Shown in pieces: positions 46,516 to 55,268 of a stretch of DNA of 64,000 bases. A model generated the notes under the pieces. It made no database searches. It was not told the origin of the DNA and saw only the letters and a list, made by a program, of their open reading frames with translations. A program made the translations under genes and the position numbers. Origin of the DNA: Nitratireductor indicus C115 (GTDB lineage: Bacteria > Pseudomonadota > Alphaproteobacteria > Rhizobiales > Rhizobiaceae); contig NZ_AMSI01000011.1 in NCBI RefSeq assembly GCF_000300515.1, positions 62,001 to 126,000 on the forward strand, read 5' to 3'. Numbering within the stretch: the stretch's first letter is position 1; each line of letters opens with the position of its first letter.

Positions 46516-46819
46516 CAGTTTGAAGGCGCTTCAGGAAGGGGCTGGAAGGCGCTGTTTCTGAATCGCTTTCGAGGGCTGGGAGTGGCCTCTGGAAACGCCC
46601 CACCCTCGCCCTTCGACAAGCTCAGGATGAGGGTGGAGGCTTACGTCGGCGGATGCGAATGCAGGTGTGAGTTTGGGTGCGGGTGACAGTACCAGCGATG
46701 GCAACCGTGATCGACGATCTGCATTGCATGCTACGGCAACCGCTCTCAGCATGCCGCCACCCACGACCTCCCTCATGGTGAGTTTGTCGAACCACGCACC
46801 ACAACACTGCGCATCACAC
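46516..46819. repeat. 304-bp intergenic region with dispersed repeats
   Basis: Between convergent mtnA and an SDR gene. 46601-46635 is a palindromic copy of the dispersed repeat, with arms CACCCTC and GAGGGTG around CTTCGACAAGCTCA. 46772-46796 is an inverse copy (CTCATGGTGAGTTTGTCGAA). No gene is supported here. Confidence 0.6.
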
Positions 46820-47605
46820 TCAATACGGCGTATCGCCACCGTCGATGGTGATCGCCTGACCACGGATGATCTTTGCCGTATCGGACAGAAGAAACGCCAC
46901 CACACGGCCAACCTCGACCGGCTGAATATGGCGGCCAAGCTGGCTCGGCACCATGTTCTTCATCATCTCCTCCGATTTCTCGGCATCACCGCCGACGATG
47001 AAATCGGCCACCGTCTTCAACATGTCGGTGGCGACACCTCCGGGGCAGACGGCGTTGACATTGATGTTGCGCGCGGCCCATTCGAGCGACAGAGAGCGCG
47101 TCAGATTGATGACGGCAGCCTTCGAGGCGTTATAGCCTGCCATGTTGGGATATCCCACCTTGCCGGCATTGGAAGCAATGTTGACGATGGCGCCGCCCTC
47201 CGGGCCGAAACGCCGGGCCGCAGCCTGCGCCGCGAGCAGAACACCCTTCACGTTTACCGCCATTTCAAGATCGATGTCCGAGCCCTTCAGCCCGTCGGCC
47301 GGCCCCAGACGCACGACGCCGGCATTGTTGACGAGACCATCGAGACGCCCCATGGCAGCGACCACCTTGGCGAAGGCGGCATCCAGGCTCTGCGCGTCCG
47401 TGACATCGGCTTCAGCCATCGTCACCGCATCTCCAGCATTGAGCCCGGCAGCCGCGTCGGCCAGCGACGATCCCGGAAGATCGAGGAGTGCGACCCGTCC
47501 GCCGGCTTCCAGAATGGCCCGGGCAATGCCACGGCCGATGCCGCCTGCAGCTCCCGTAACGGCGATGACGCGGCCTTCAAGCGGCGCGGAGTTTGCTGTT
47601 GTCAT
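46820..47605 (-). CDS. Short-chain dehydrogenase/reductase (SDR 1 of the locus)
   Basis: A 261-residue classical SDR: TGAAGGIG (17-24), NNAG (93-96), Ser145, Tyr158 and Lys162 (GYNASKAA). Asp42 after strand 2 (LLDLPG) suggests NAD(H). C-terminal GQAITIDGGDTPY is typical. It lies at the end of the minus-strand nucleoside operon, convergent with mtnA. Possible roles are oxidation or reduction of the aldehyde released by the aldolase, or of a sugar side product; no substrate can be read from sequence. Confidence 0.88.
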   Translation of the reverse strand: MTTANSAPLEGRVIAVTGAAGGIGRGIARAILEAGGRVALLDLPGSSLADAAAGLNAGDAVTMAEADVTDAQSLDAAFAKVVAAMGRLDGLVNNAGVVRLGPADGLKGSDIDLEMAVNVKGVLLAAQAAARRFGPEGGAIVNIASNAGKVGYPNMAGYNASKAAVINLTRSLSLEWAARNINVNAVCPGGVATDMLKTVADFIVGGDAEKSEEMMKNMVPSQLGRHIQPVEVGRVVAFLLSDTAKIIRGQAITIDGGDTPY

Positions 47606-47671
47606 GATGATTCAAGTGCCTCGCAGATTGATTCAGCTATTTTGAATAACTGTTTGTTTTAAGAATCGAAC

Positions 47672-48478
47672 TCACCAAGTCGAACGGGCGCTGACACCGC
47701 CGTCGACCGTGAGATCGGCGCCGCTGACCCAGCGCGCCGCATCCGAGATCAGGAACAGGACGGCATCACCGATATCCTGCGGCATGCCCAGCCGACCAAG
47801 CGGCGCGGCCTCCTTCCAGCGTCCCACGCCTTCGGGCCATCCTTCCTCGATCCCGTCGCGATGGATCAGCCCCGGCGACACCGAGTTAACACGGATGCCG
47901 AGCGCGCCGAGCTCAAGCGCAGCAGCCTTGGTGAACATCAAAACCGCAGCCTTGGACGCGGCATAGTGGGCGTGGCCGGGCGCAGGCTGATGCCCTTCGA
48001 TGGAGGCGATGTTGACCACCGCGCCGCCCCTGCCCTTTTCCTTCGCGTGGGCGGCGAAGGCGCGGGTCAGAAGAAAAGGCGCCGCTGTGTTGATCGCCAT
48101 CATCTGCGACCAGCCATCGGGCGTGATGTCCAGGAGGCCGGCGACCGGTTGATGGCCGGCATTGTTCACGATTGCATCGAGCGTACCGAAGGCCTCGGTC
48201 GCCCCCTTCACGAGGGCTGTGACCGCCGCCTCATCCGAGAGATCGCCGCCCAGAGCCACGGCCTTGCCGCCGATATCGGCCTCGATCTCCTGGACAAGCG
48301 CTTCGGCGGTGTCACGATTGCCGTGATAATGGCAGACGACATTCGCTCCCGCCTCGGCGAGGCGGCGCGCGATGCCTCCACCGATGCCTCCGCTCGATCC
48401 GGTGACGATGACGGTGCGGCCCGTAAGATCGAGCAGGCTGGCGACAGACGGGATGGTTGCGGGAATAGTGGCAGGCAT
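47672..48478 (-). CDS. Short-chain dehydrogenase/reductase (SDR 2 of the locus)
   Basis: A 268-residue classical SDR with TGSSGGIG (26-33), NNAG, Ser159, Tyr172 and Lys176 (HYAASKAAVLMF). The residues after strand 2 (CHYHGNRDTAEA) lack the NAD-specific Asp and have His/Asn/Arg, favouring NADP(H). Its ATG is one base after the phosphorylase stop codon, so it is in the same transcript. Paired with SDR 1 it may form an oxidation/reduction couple, or the two may act on different aldehydes. Confidence 0.87.
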   Translation of the reverse strand: MPATIPATIPSVASLLDLTGRTVIVTGSSGGIGGGIARRLAEAGANVVCHYHGNRDTAEALVQEIEADIGGKAVALGGDLSDEAAVTALVKGATEAFGTLDAIVNNAGHQPVAGLLDITPDGWSQMMAINTAAPFLLTRAFAAHAKEKGRGGAVVNIASIEGHQPAPGHAHYAASKAAVLMFTKAAALELGALGIRVNSVSPGLIHRDGIEEGWPEGVGRWKEAAPLGRLGMPQDIGDAVLFLISDAARWVSGADLTVDGGVSARSTW

Positions 48479-48479
48479 G

Positions 48480-49316
48480 TCAGGCGTCCTTCAGGGCAGG
48501 CAGGAGATGGGTCAGGATCGCTTCGATCTTGCGACCGGCGACCACGGCATTGGCGAAGACCTCATCGATGGTGTCCGGCTGTTGGTCGGGACCGCCCGTG
48601 GCCTTGTTCGTGATGGCGGACAAGCCGACCACCGGCAAACCTGCATGGGATGCGGCAATCACCTCTGTGACCGTGGACATGCCGACAGCGTCCGCACCCG
48701 AAGCCCTGAAATAGCGGCGTTCGGCAGAAGTCTCGAGCGACGGCCCGAGCACGCCGGCATAGATTCCGCGGCGCAGTGCAACACCGGCATTCTGTGCAGC
48801 CTCGTTCGCCGTCACCAGAAGTTCGGGTGTGTAAGCGCGCGACATGTCGGGAAAACGGATGCCGATGGCATCGTCGTTGGGACCGACCAGCGGATTGAGA
48901 CCGGTGAAATTGATGTGATCCTCGATCAGCATCACGTCGCCCGGCTCGTAATCGGGATTGAGCGAACCGGCGGCGTTGGTGACGACCAGCTTTTCCGCGC
49001 CCAGCTTCTGAAGGAGGTAAACCGCCAGCGCGATATCGCGCGGCGCCCAGCCCTCATAGAGGTGCAGGCGCCCCTGCATCATCACCACGCGGACGCCATG
49101 CAGCGAGCCGATGACGAAGGCGCCCTTGTGACCCGGCGCGGTGGAGACGGGGAAACCCTCGACCTCCGCATAGGGGATGGTGATGGCATCCTCCACTTCA
49201 TCGGCGAGCTGGCCAAGGCCGGAGCCGAGCATCACCGCCACGGGTGCAGGAGCGCCCGCCCGTGACTTGATGGATGCATGGGCGCGCTCAAGACGCGCTA
49301 ACTGGCTTTCGGTCAT
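48480..49316 (-). CDS. Purine nucleoside phosphorylase with 6-oxopurine specificity residues
   Basis: Trimeric-type PNP (278 residues): phosphate loop GSGLGQ, HLYEGW, and VTNAAGSLNPDYEPGDVMLI. Glu195 (GPSLETSAE) and Asn237 (AITNKATGG) correspond to Glu201 and Asn243 of mammalian PNP, which select 6-oxopurines (inosine, guanosine). True MTA phosphorylases replace the Asn with Asp, so this enzyme should not cleave adenosine or MTA directly. Downstream of an MTA/adenosine-deaminase-like gene, it fits methylthioinosine or 5'-deoxyinosine as substrate, as described for the Pseudomonas MTI phosphorylase. The product is a 5-substituted ribose-1-phosphate for MtnA. Confidence 0.88.
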   Translation of the reverse strand: MTESQLARLERAHASIKSRAGAPAPVAVMLGSGLGQLADEVEDAITIPYAEVEGFPVSTAPGHKGAFVIGSLHGVRVVMMQGRLHLYEGWAPRDIALAVYLLQKLGAEKLVVTNAAGSLNPDYEPGDVMLIEDHINFTGLNPLVGPNDDAIGIRFPDMSRAYTPELLVTANEAAQNAGVALRRGIYAGVLGPSLETSAERRYFRASGADAVGMSTVTEVIAASHAGLPVVGLSAITNKATGGPDQQPDTIDEVFANAVVAGRKIEAILTHLLPALKDA

Positions 49317-49344
49317 GACCGTTTCTCCTTCAGGACTTGAGATT

Positions 49345-50664
49345 TCAGGCGATCGCAGCGGCGATGCGCGGCACGAGGCGGTTCACCTCGTCCATGGTTT
49401 CCTCGATGGCGTGCAGCGTCAGCACACCGTCGCGCACCACCTGCCTTCCGCCGACGAAGACATGGCGCACGTCGGATTTCGCCGTCGAATAGACAAGGTG
49501 GGTGACGGGGTCGAACATCGGCACGGCATGGGGCCTGCGAATGTCGACAAGGATCATGTCGGCGAACTTTCCGGTCTCGAGCGAGCCGATGCGATCTTCC
49601 GCGCCGAGAGCCCGTGCGCCGGCCATGGTGGCCATGGCGAGAGCCTGCGGCGTGGACACGGCATCCGCGCTCTGGCGCGCGCCCTTGTGCAGGGTGGCAG
49701 CAAGCCGGAGTGCCATCCACATGTCGAGATCGTTGCCGCTGATCGCGCCGTCGGTGCCGAGAGCGACGTTCACGCCAGCCTCCAGCATGTCGGGAACGCG
49801 CGCGATGCCGGAGGCGAGCTTCAGGTTCGAGACCGGATTGTGCGAGACGGTCGCGCCCGTGCGGGCGAGGATTTCGATCTCCTCGTCATCGAGATGAACG
49901 CAATGGGCAAGTGTGGTTTTCTCGTCGAGCAGGTCGAGATAATCGAGATGGCGGATTACCGAACTGCCGTAGCGGCCGCGTATATCGTCCTGTTCGGCCT
50001 TGGTTTCGGCGGCGTGGGTGCTGAAAAGCCCGCCATGTCGGTCGGCAATCTCGCGCGCCGTCTTCAGGTTTTCCGGCCCGACCGTATAGGCGCCATGCGG
50101 GAGCGTTGCTGGAAAGACATCCTCCGCCTTGCCGAATTCCTCGAAGAAGGCTTCCGCATCCGCTATGCGGGTCTGAAGGTCGCCGCCGGTCACGCCCGGA
50201 CCGTCGAAGAAGAACCCGCCCGTGGAAACGCGCATGCCGACCTTGCGCGCCGCGCGCACCGTTTCAACCGGATACCAGAACATGTCCATGACGCTGGTGA
50301 CGCCCGATAGCAGAAGCTCGGCGCATCCGAGCACACTCCCCAGATGAGAGGTCCGCGGATTGAGGATCGCTCCTTCAGCCTGCCACACCTTTTGCAACCA
50401 GGGTTCCAGCGGCAGGTCCTCCACGAGACCGCGAAACAGGCTGTCGGCGGCATGGCAATGGGCGTTCACGAGACCCGGCATCAAGATATGTCCGGCGGCA
50501 TCCACCACCGTTTTCGCAGAGGCCGCGTCCTGCTCCAGCTCCGAAGACTGGCCAAGGCGCGCTATGCGTCCGCCGCGCACGACGAGGCCTCCGTCGCGAA
50601 GCACCGTGCCTGCCTCATCGCAGGTCACCACGATCGCATTGCGGATCACGAGGTCGGCTGTCAT
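49345..50664 (-). CDS. Amidohydrolase, MTA/S-adenosylhomocysteine deaminase-like
   Basis: A 439-residue metal-dependent deaminase of the TRZ/ATZ group. Ligands and catalytic residues: H69 and H71 in NAHCHAADS, H217 and E220 in STHAAETKAE, H254 in TLAHCVHLDD, and D305 in GTDGAISG. The family includes MTA/SAH deaminases such as Pseudomonas PA3170 and also guanine- or triazine-deaminating enzymes, so the substrate is inferred from context: the next gene is a 6-oxopurine phosphorylase. Its ATG overlaps the upstream permease stop (ATGA). The 5' frame continues into an unrelated frame and is not part of the gene. Confidence 0.88.
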   Translation of the reverse strand: MTADLVIRNAIVVTCDEAGTVLRDGGLVVRGGRIARLGQSSELEQDAASAKTVVDAAGHILMPGLVNAHCHAADSLFRGLVEDLPLEPWLQKVWQAEGAILNPRTSHLGSVLGCAELLLSGVTSVMDMFWYPVETVRAARKVGMRVSTGGFFFDGPGVTGGDLQTRIADAEAFFEEFGKAEDVFPATLPHGAYTVGPENLKTAREIADRHGGLFSTHAAETKAEQDDIRGRYGSSVIRHLDYLDLLDEKTTLAHCVHLDDEEIEILARTGATVSHNPVSNLKLASGIARVPDMLEAGVNVALGTDGAISGNDLDMWMALRLAATLHKGARQSADAVSTPQALAMATMAGARALGAEDRIGSLETGKFADMILVDIRRPHAVPMFDPVTHLVYSTAKSDVRHVFVGGRQVVRDGVLTLHAIEETMDEVNRLVPRIAAAIA

Positions 50665-51581
50665 CTGGTCTCTCCCCTGGCGCGCCTTGCCCGCCACCAG
50701 GACAGCGCGACAAGCACGATAAGCGTGGCAAGATACGGCATCATGTCGGTGAATTGCTGCGCAAGGCCGAGCCCCTGCACGCGGAAAGACAGGCTGTCGA
50801 CGGCGCCGAACAGAAGCGCGATGAAGAACAAAGGCCACGGCCTGCCCCTCGTGAGAAGAACCGCGACGACCGCGATCCAGCCGCGCCCGGCGCTCATATT
50901 CTCCACGAACAGGTTCACATTGGCGATGGAAAGCTGGGCGCCGCCCAGACCGCAAAGCGCGCCGCAGGCGAGAAGCGCCACAAGCTGGACGCGGCGCGGC
51001 TCCACGCCGCCCGCCCGCAATGCTTCGGCATTTTCGCCCGCCGCGCGAATACGCAGGCCAAGCCGATGGCGGGCGAGGAAGACATGCATGAGCGGCACGC
51101 ACAAGAGCGCCACGTAGAAGAGCGCCGACTGCCCGCTCAGGATCTGGCCGACAAACGGAATATCCTCGATCAGAGGAAGGCGCACCGGGCCGAACCCGAC
51201 AATGCCCGCATCGCTGAAAGCGCCCGTCACATCGAAGATCGCCCGCAAGAGGAAGGTGGTCAGCCCCGCCGCCAGCAGGTTGATCGCGATGGAGACGACA
51301 ATTGAATCGCCGCCGCGCCGCAGGTTGAACTCGGCGAAGACCAGGCCCAACGCCATGCCCGCCAGCATCGCCGCCAGCGCGCCCACATAGGGTGAGCCGG
51401 AAAAATAGGATCCCAGAACCGCAGCGAAGGCGCCCATCAGAAGGAAGCCCTCGAGCGCGATATTGAAGACGCCAGCGCGCTCGCACAGGGCTCCTCCGAG
51501 CGCCGCAAGGAGGATCGGCGTCACGAAACGGGGTATGGAGGCGGCAAAGGACGGATCCAGCAGAAGATCAAGCATCGCCAT
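50661..51581 (-). CDS. Nucleoside ABC transporter permease (second)
   Basis: A 306-residue permease of the BMP-type nucleoside importer family (YufQ/NupC-like). About 8-10 hydrophobic helices; ALGGALCERAGVFNIALEGF and FNLRRGGDSIVVSIAINLLA are characteristic of this paired-permease family. The start overlaps the stop of the first permease by 14 bases; an alternative ATG two codons later is possible. Confidence 0.9.
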   Translation of the reverse strand: MAMLDLLLDPSFAASIPRFVTPILLAALGGALCERAGVFNIALEGFLLMGAFAAVLGSYFSGSPYVGALAAMLAGMALGLVFAEFNLRRGGDSIVVSIAINLLAAGLTTFLLRAIFDVTGAFSDAGIVGFGPVRLPLIEDIPFVGQILSGQSALFYVALLCVPLMHVFLARHRLGLRIRAAGENAEALRAGGVEPRRVQLVALLACGALCGLGGAQLSIANVNLFVENMSAGRGWIAVVAVLLTRGRPWPLFFIALLFGAVDSLSFRVQGLGLAQQFTDMMPYLATLIVLVALSWWRARRARGETR

Positions 51582-52626
51582 CCCCCCTGCCTGCCCGCGA
51601 AGACAATGCGCCTGAAACGCGGCTTGCCACGAACAGGATGATCACGGCCTGGATGACCAGGGCGATTTCCTTGGGCACGCCGGCGGCGCGCTCCATGCCG
51701 GCAGCCCCCGTCTGCACCGCTGCGAAGAAGAAGCCGGAAATCGGCACGGCCCAGGGCACCATGCCGACCAGCAGGACGGCGATGATGCCCGTCCACGCAT
51801 AGAGCGGCTGCACCAGCATGCCGTCGATATAGCGATGATGTATGCCGAAGACGGCAATGGCCCCGACAAGACCAGCGATTGCGCCGCTGATGGCGAGCGT
51901 CTGCAATGTGAGACGGCGCACCGGCAGGCCGACCGTACGGGCGAAATCGGCAGAAAGCCCGTTCAGCCGTGTGTGATAGCCATGCAGCGTGCCATAGCTG
52001 TAGACCAGCGCGAAGGCGGTGGCCGTGAGTGTGAAGAGGATGCCGATATCGAGCCGCGTGCCCGGGAAATAGGCGAACCAGGTTGCCTGCGGCACCAGAT
52101 AGGACTGCACCATGCCGGACGGTACGTCACGGAAGGGATGAGCCACCAGATAGGAGCCGATATAGCGGATCGGGTAATTCAGAAGAAGCGAGCCGACCAG
52201 AAGCGGCACGCCCATATAAAGCTGGAGCACACCCGCCAGAAGCGCCCACGCCGCCCCTGCCAGCATGGCCCCGGCAATCGCGGCGGCGAGCACGACAAGC
52301 GGCGGTCCCGGCAGCAGAATGGCGATCAATCCCGCGGCGAGGCCGCCGGCCACCAGTTGCCCTTCACCACCGATGTTGAAAAGGCCGGCCCTGAAGCTCA
52401 GCATCACGGAGATCGCCATGCCGACGATAAGGGCGGAGCGGCTCAGCGTCGCCATCAGATAGGCATGGCGGCGGCCACCGAAAGCCCCCTGCCAGAAACC
52501 GGACAGGGCTTCGCCAACCGGCGCTCCTACGAACAGGAGCAGTGCCAGAACGATTGACGCGATCCAAAGAACGGTCCAGAGCCAGGGCAAGACGTTCCGC
52601 AGGTTCAATGCACCGGTTTCCATCAT
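51568..52626 (-). CDS. Nucleoside ABC transporter permease (first)
   Basis: A 352-residue partner permease (YufP-like) of the same importer. AGLFNIGGEGQLVAGGLAAG and GVLQLYMGVPLLVGSLLLNY are family motifs; nine or ten membrane segments. The ATG overlaps the ATPase stop codon (52623) by 4 bases. Order in the operon is binding protein, ATPase, permease, permease. Confidence 0.9.
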   Translation of the reverse strand: MMETGALNLRNVLPWLWTVLWIASIVLALLLFVGAPVGEALSGFWQGAFGGRRHAYLMATLSRSALIVGMAISVMLSFRAGLFNIGGEGQLVAGGLAAGLIAILLPGPPLVVLAAAIAGAMLAGAAWALLAGVLQLYMGVPLLVGSLLLNYPIRYIGSYLVAHPFRDVPSGMVQSYLVPQATWFAYFPGTRLDIGILFTLTATAFALVYSYGTLHGYHTRLNGLSADFARTVGLPVRRLTLQTLAISGAIAGLVGAIAVFGIHHRYIDGMLVQPLYAWTGIIAVLLVGMVPWAVPISGFFFAAVQTGAAGMERAAGVPKEIALVIQAVIILFVASRVSGALSSRAGRGDGDA

Positions 52627-54128
52627 GCGGCCTTTCCACGCGACATCATCAGTGCGCCGACGTCTTCGCGGTTTGCCTCGCCGCCGCTGACCTCGCCCGA
52701 AATCGCGCCGTCATACATCACGAGAATGCGGTCTGAGAGCGCGATCACCTCATCGAGCTCGGTGGAAATCAGCAATATGGCGTGACCGCTGTCACGCATG
52801 CGCATCAGCTCGCCATGGATGAAATCGATAGCGCCGATATCGACGCCCCAGGTCGGGTTTTCGGCAACCACCACAGCTGTGTTGCGGGTGAGCTCACGCC
52901 CGACCACAAGCTTCTGCTTGTTGCCGCCGGACATGGTGGAAGCAGCCGCCGAAGGCCCCGCAACGCGGATGCGGTAATCTTCGATGATTGCGCGGGCAAA
53001 ACGCATCATCGCGCCGTGTCTGAGAAAAGGGCCGGTCGTGAATGCGCTGCGGTCGTCGCGGCCGGCATTGGCGTTTTCGGATACCGATGCGCCGAGCGCC
53101 AGCCCCATGCGCTGGCGATCCTCGGGAATATAGCTCATACCGTGGGCGCGGCGCGCGGCGACATCCAGCGTCTCCACCGACTGGCCGCAAAGCGAAATGC
53201 CACCTGAAAGAAGCGGATCGAGCCCTGTCAGCCCGCGCACCAGCTCGGACTGGCCGTTGCCGCTGACGCCCGCAATACCGACGATCTCGCCAGCCCTCAG
53301 ATCGAAGGAAACCGGGCCGACGGGCCGGCCGCGCCGGGCAATGGTGGCATCGCGCACGGACAGAACCACATCGCCAGCGGCCTGCGCCTTTCGGGTGCGG
53401 GCTTCCGGCAATTCACCGCCAACGATGCCGCGCGCAATTTCCTGTCGCGACGTCTCGTCAAGAAGCGAGGAACGCACCAGGCGGCCAGCACGCATGACGC
53501 TGACACGATCGGCGATCTCCATGACTTCATCGAGCTTGTGGGTGATGATGACGATCGATTTTCCCGCAGCACGAAAATTGCGCAGCGTGTCGAACAGCCG
53601 GTCCTTTTCCTGCGGGGTCAGGACCGCCGTGGGTTCGTCAAGGATCACCAGTTCGGCCTCGCGGTAAAGCACCTTGAGGATTTCAACCGTCTGGCGCTGG
53701 CTGACCGAAAGCCGCCCGACCTCGCGGGTGAGATCGACGGCAATGCCGTGTTCGGCGGCAATCGCATCCAGCCGGCGGCGGGCTGCCGCAAAATCCACGA
53801 AGCCGAAACGGCCAACCGGCTCCGCGCACAGGACGATGTTTTCCAGCACCGTCATCGTATCCTGCAGCATGAAGTGCTGGTGCACCATGCCAAGCCCGCT
53901 GGCGATTGCATCCTGAGGGGAAGACCAGCGCCGCTCCACACCGTCGAGAACGACAGTCCCCGCTGCCGGGCGGACAAGGCCGAACAGGAGGTTCATCAGC
54001 GTCGATTTGCCGGCTCCGTTTTCGCCGACGAGGGCATGTATCTCGCCCGGTTCGATACCGAGCGAGACATCGTCCACCGCAGTCACCGGGCCGAAGCGGA
54101 CGGTGATGCCATTCAACTCGACGCGCAT
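52623..54128 (-). CDS. Nucleoside ABC transporter ATP-binding protein (two NBDs)
   Basis: A 501-residue double-NBD ATPase (YufO-like). First Walker A GENGAGKST, signature LSVSQRQTVEILKVL and Walker B VILDEPTAVLT; second half GVSGNGQSELVRGL and signature MSGGNKQKLVVGREL. It powers the paired permeases. It lies 12 bases after the binding-protein gene in one operon. Confidence 0.93.
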   Translation of the reverse strand: MRVELNGITVRFGPVTAVDDVSLGIEPGEIHALVGENGAGKSTLMNLLFGLVRPAAGTVVLDGVERRWSSPQDAIASGLGMVHQHFMLQDTMTVLENIVLCAEPVGRFGFVDFAAARRRLDAIAAEHGIAVDLTREVGRLSVSQRQTVEILKVLYREAELVILDEPTAVLTPQEKDRLFDTLRNFRAAGKSIVIITHKLDEVMEIADRVSVMRAGRLVRSSLLDETSRQEIARGIVGGELPEARTRKAQAAGDVVLSVRDATIARRGRPVGPVSFDLRAGEIVGIAGVSGNGQSELVRGLTGLDPLLSGGISLCGQSVETLDVAARRAHGMSYIPEDRQRMGLALGASVSENANAGRDDRSAFTTGPFLRHGAMMRFARAIIEDYRIRVAGPSAAASTMSGGNKQKLVVGRELTRNTAVVVAENPTWGVDIGAIDFIHGELMRMRDSGHAILLISTELDEVIALSDRILVMYDGAISGEVSGGEANREDVGALMMSRGKAA

Positions 54129-54140
54129 TGATCCAGCCGC

Positions 54141-55151
54141 CTATTTGGCGAACATCGGGTCTTCCAGCTTAAGGGAACCATCCTCGATGCTGGCCGCCAC
54201 CTCGCGCATCTTCGCTGCGACCTCGGGGTGATCGGCGATCAGGCAGCCCGAACCGGCAATATTGTCCTCTTCGAGCGCCATGGCCGACATGCCGCCTTCC
54301 TTCAGGCCGAGCGAAACGGTGAGCTGCTTTCCGCCCTCCAGAATTTCACCGATGGCCTGGACCATTGCCGTGTCCACATGCTTGAGCGTCATGTCGACGA
54401 TGTGGCCGGGTGCATTGGGGCATTGGTTCACATCGACGGAGAAGGCCTTGAAATCCTTCTCCTTGGCGGCCTCGAAGACGCCGAAATCGCCACCGGCCGT
54501 GGCCGTGAAAATAAGGTCAGCGCCGGCGGCGTTCATCGCGACGGCCTGTTCCTTGGCGCGGACCGGATCAGCAAAGGGGCTTTCGCCACCGACCCAGCGA
54601 ATGTCGACGCTGGCATCGGGCTTCACCGATTTCACACCCTGTGCATAGCCATCCGTGTAGCGGTGCAGGAACGGAATATCGAGTGCGCCCACCACGCCGA
54701 CCTTGCCGGTCTCGGTCATCATGGCGGCAGCGACCCCCATCAGGTAGCTCGCCTCATACTCGCGAAACACCGCGCAATGGACGTTCTCCGGGCGGTCGTC
54801 GATGCACTGGTCGATCATGAGAAACTGGATGTCGGGCGCCGTCGGCGCGACTTCGCGGATGATATCGTTGAACTCGAACCCCAGGAGAACGACAATGTCG
54901 GCGCCCTCATTGACCGCCGCATTGACATTTTCCAGGCGCTCAGCCGCCGTGCGGCTTTCATAGGTCTCGACGTCCGCACCGTATTTCTCGCCGGCGGCCT
55001 CAATGCCCGTCTGGCCCATCTTGAGGAAGGCATTCACGCCGAGCGCGTCGGGAGAGACATAAACGAACAGCTTGTCTGCCGCCGATGCCGCACCCGTCAT
55101 GGCTGCTGCACCGACAAGGCCTGCCGCCAACCATTTCGCCAAAACCTTCAT
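54141..55151 (-). CDS. BMP-family nucleoside-binding protein
   Basis: A 336-residue periplasmic binding protein of the BMP/PnrA group, which bind purine nucleosides. From the ATG at 55151 it has a signal peptide ([23 protein letters not shown]) without an obvious lipobox Cys. VVLLGFEFNDIIREVAPTAP, VHCAVFREYEASYLMGVAAA, GGESPFADPVRAKEQAVAMN and GADLIFTATAGGDFGVFEAA follow the family. It heads the operon that also encodes the deaminase, phosphorylase and two SDRs, so its ligand is probably a purine nucleoside. Confidence 0.92.
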   Translation of the reverse strand: MKVLAKWLAAGLVGAAAMTGAASAADKLFVYVSPDALGVNAFLKMGQTGIEAAGEKYGADVETYESRTAAERLENVNAAVNEGADIVVLLGFEFNDIIREVAPTAPDIQFLMIDQCIDDRPENVHCAVFREYEASYLMGVAAAMMTETGKVGVVGALDIPFLHRYTDGYAQGVKSVKPDASVDIRWVGGESPFADPVRAKEQAVAMNAAGADLIFTATAGGDFGVFEAAKEKDFKAFSVDVNQCPNAPGHIVDMTLKHVDTAMVQAIGEILEGGKQLTVSLGLKEGGMSAMALEEDNIAGSGCLIADHPEVAAKMREVAASIEDGSLKLEDPMFAK

Positions 55152-55268
55152 GAACGCCACTCCCTCACAAAACCAGTTATCCGGCTTGACATTCTGGAGC
55201 AGGCGCAAGCCTTTTACAATTGTCAGCGGCGCTGATGATTGTGGAAGATATCGATATAAGGATGCCCG

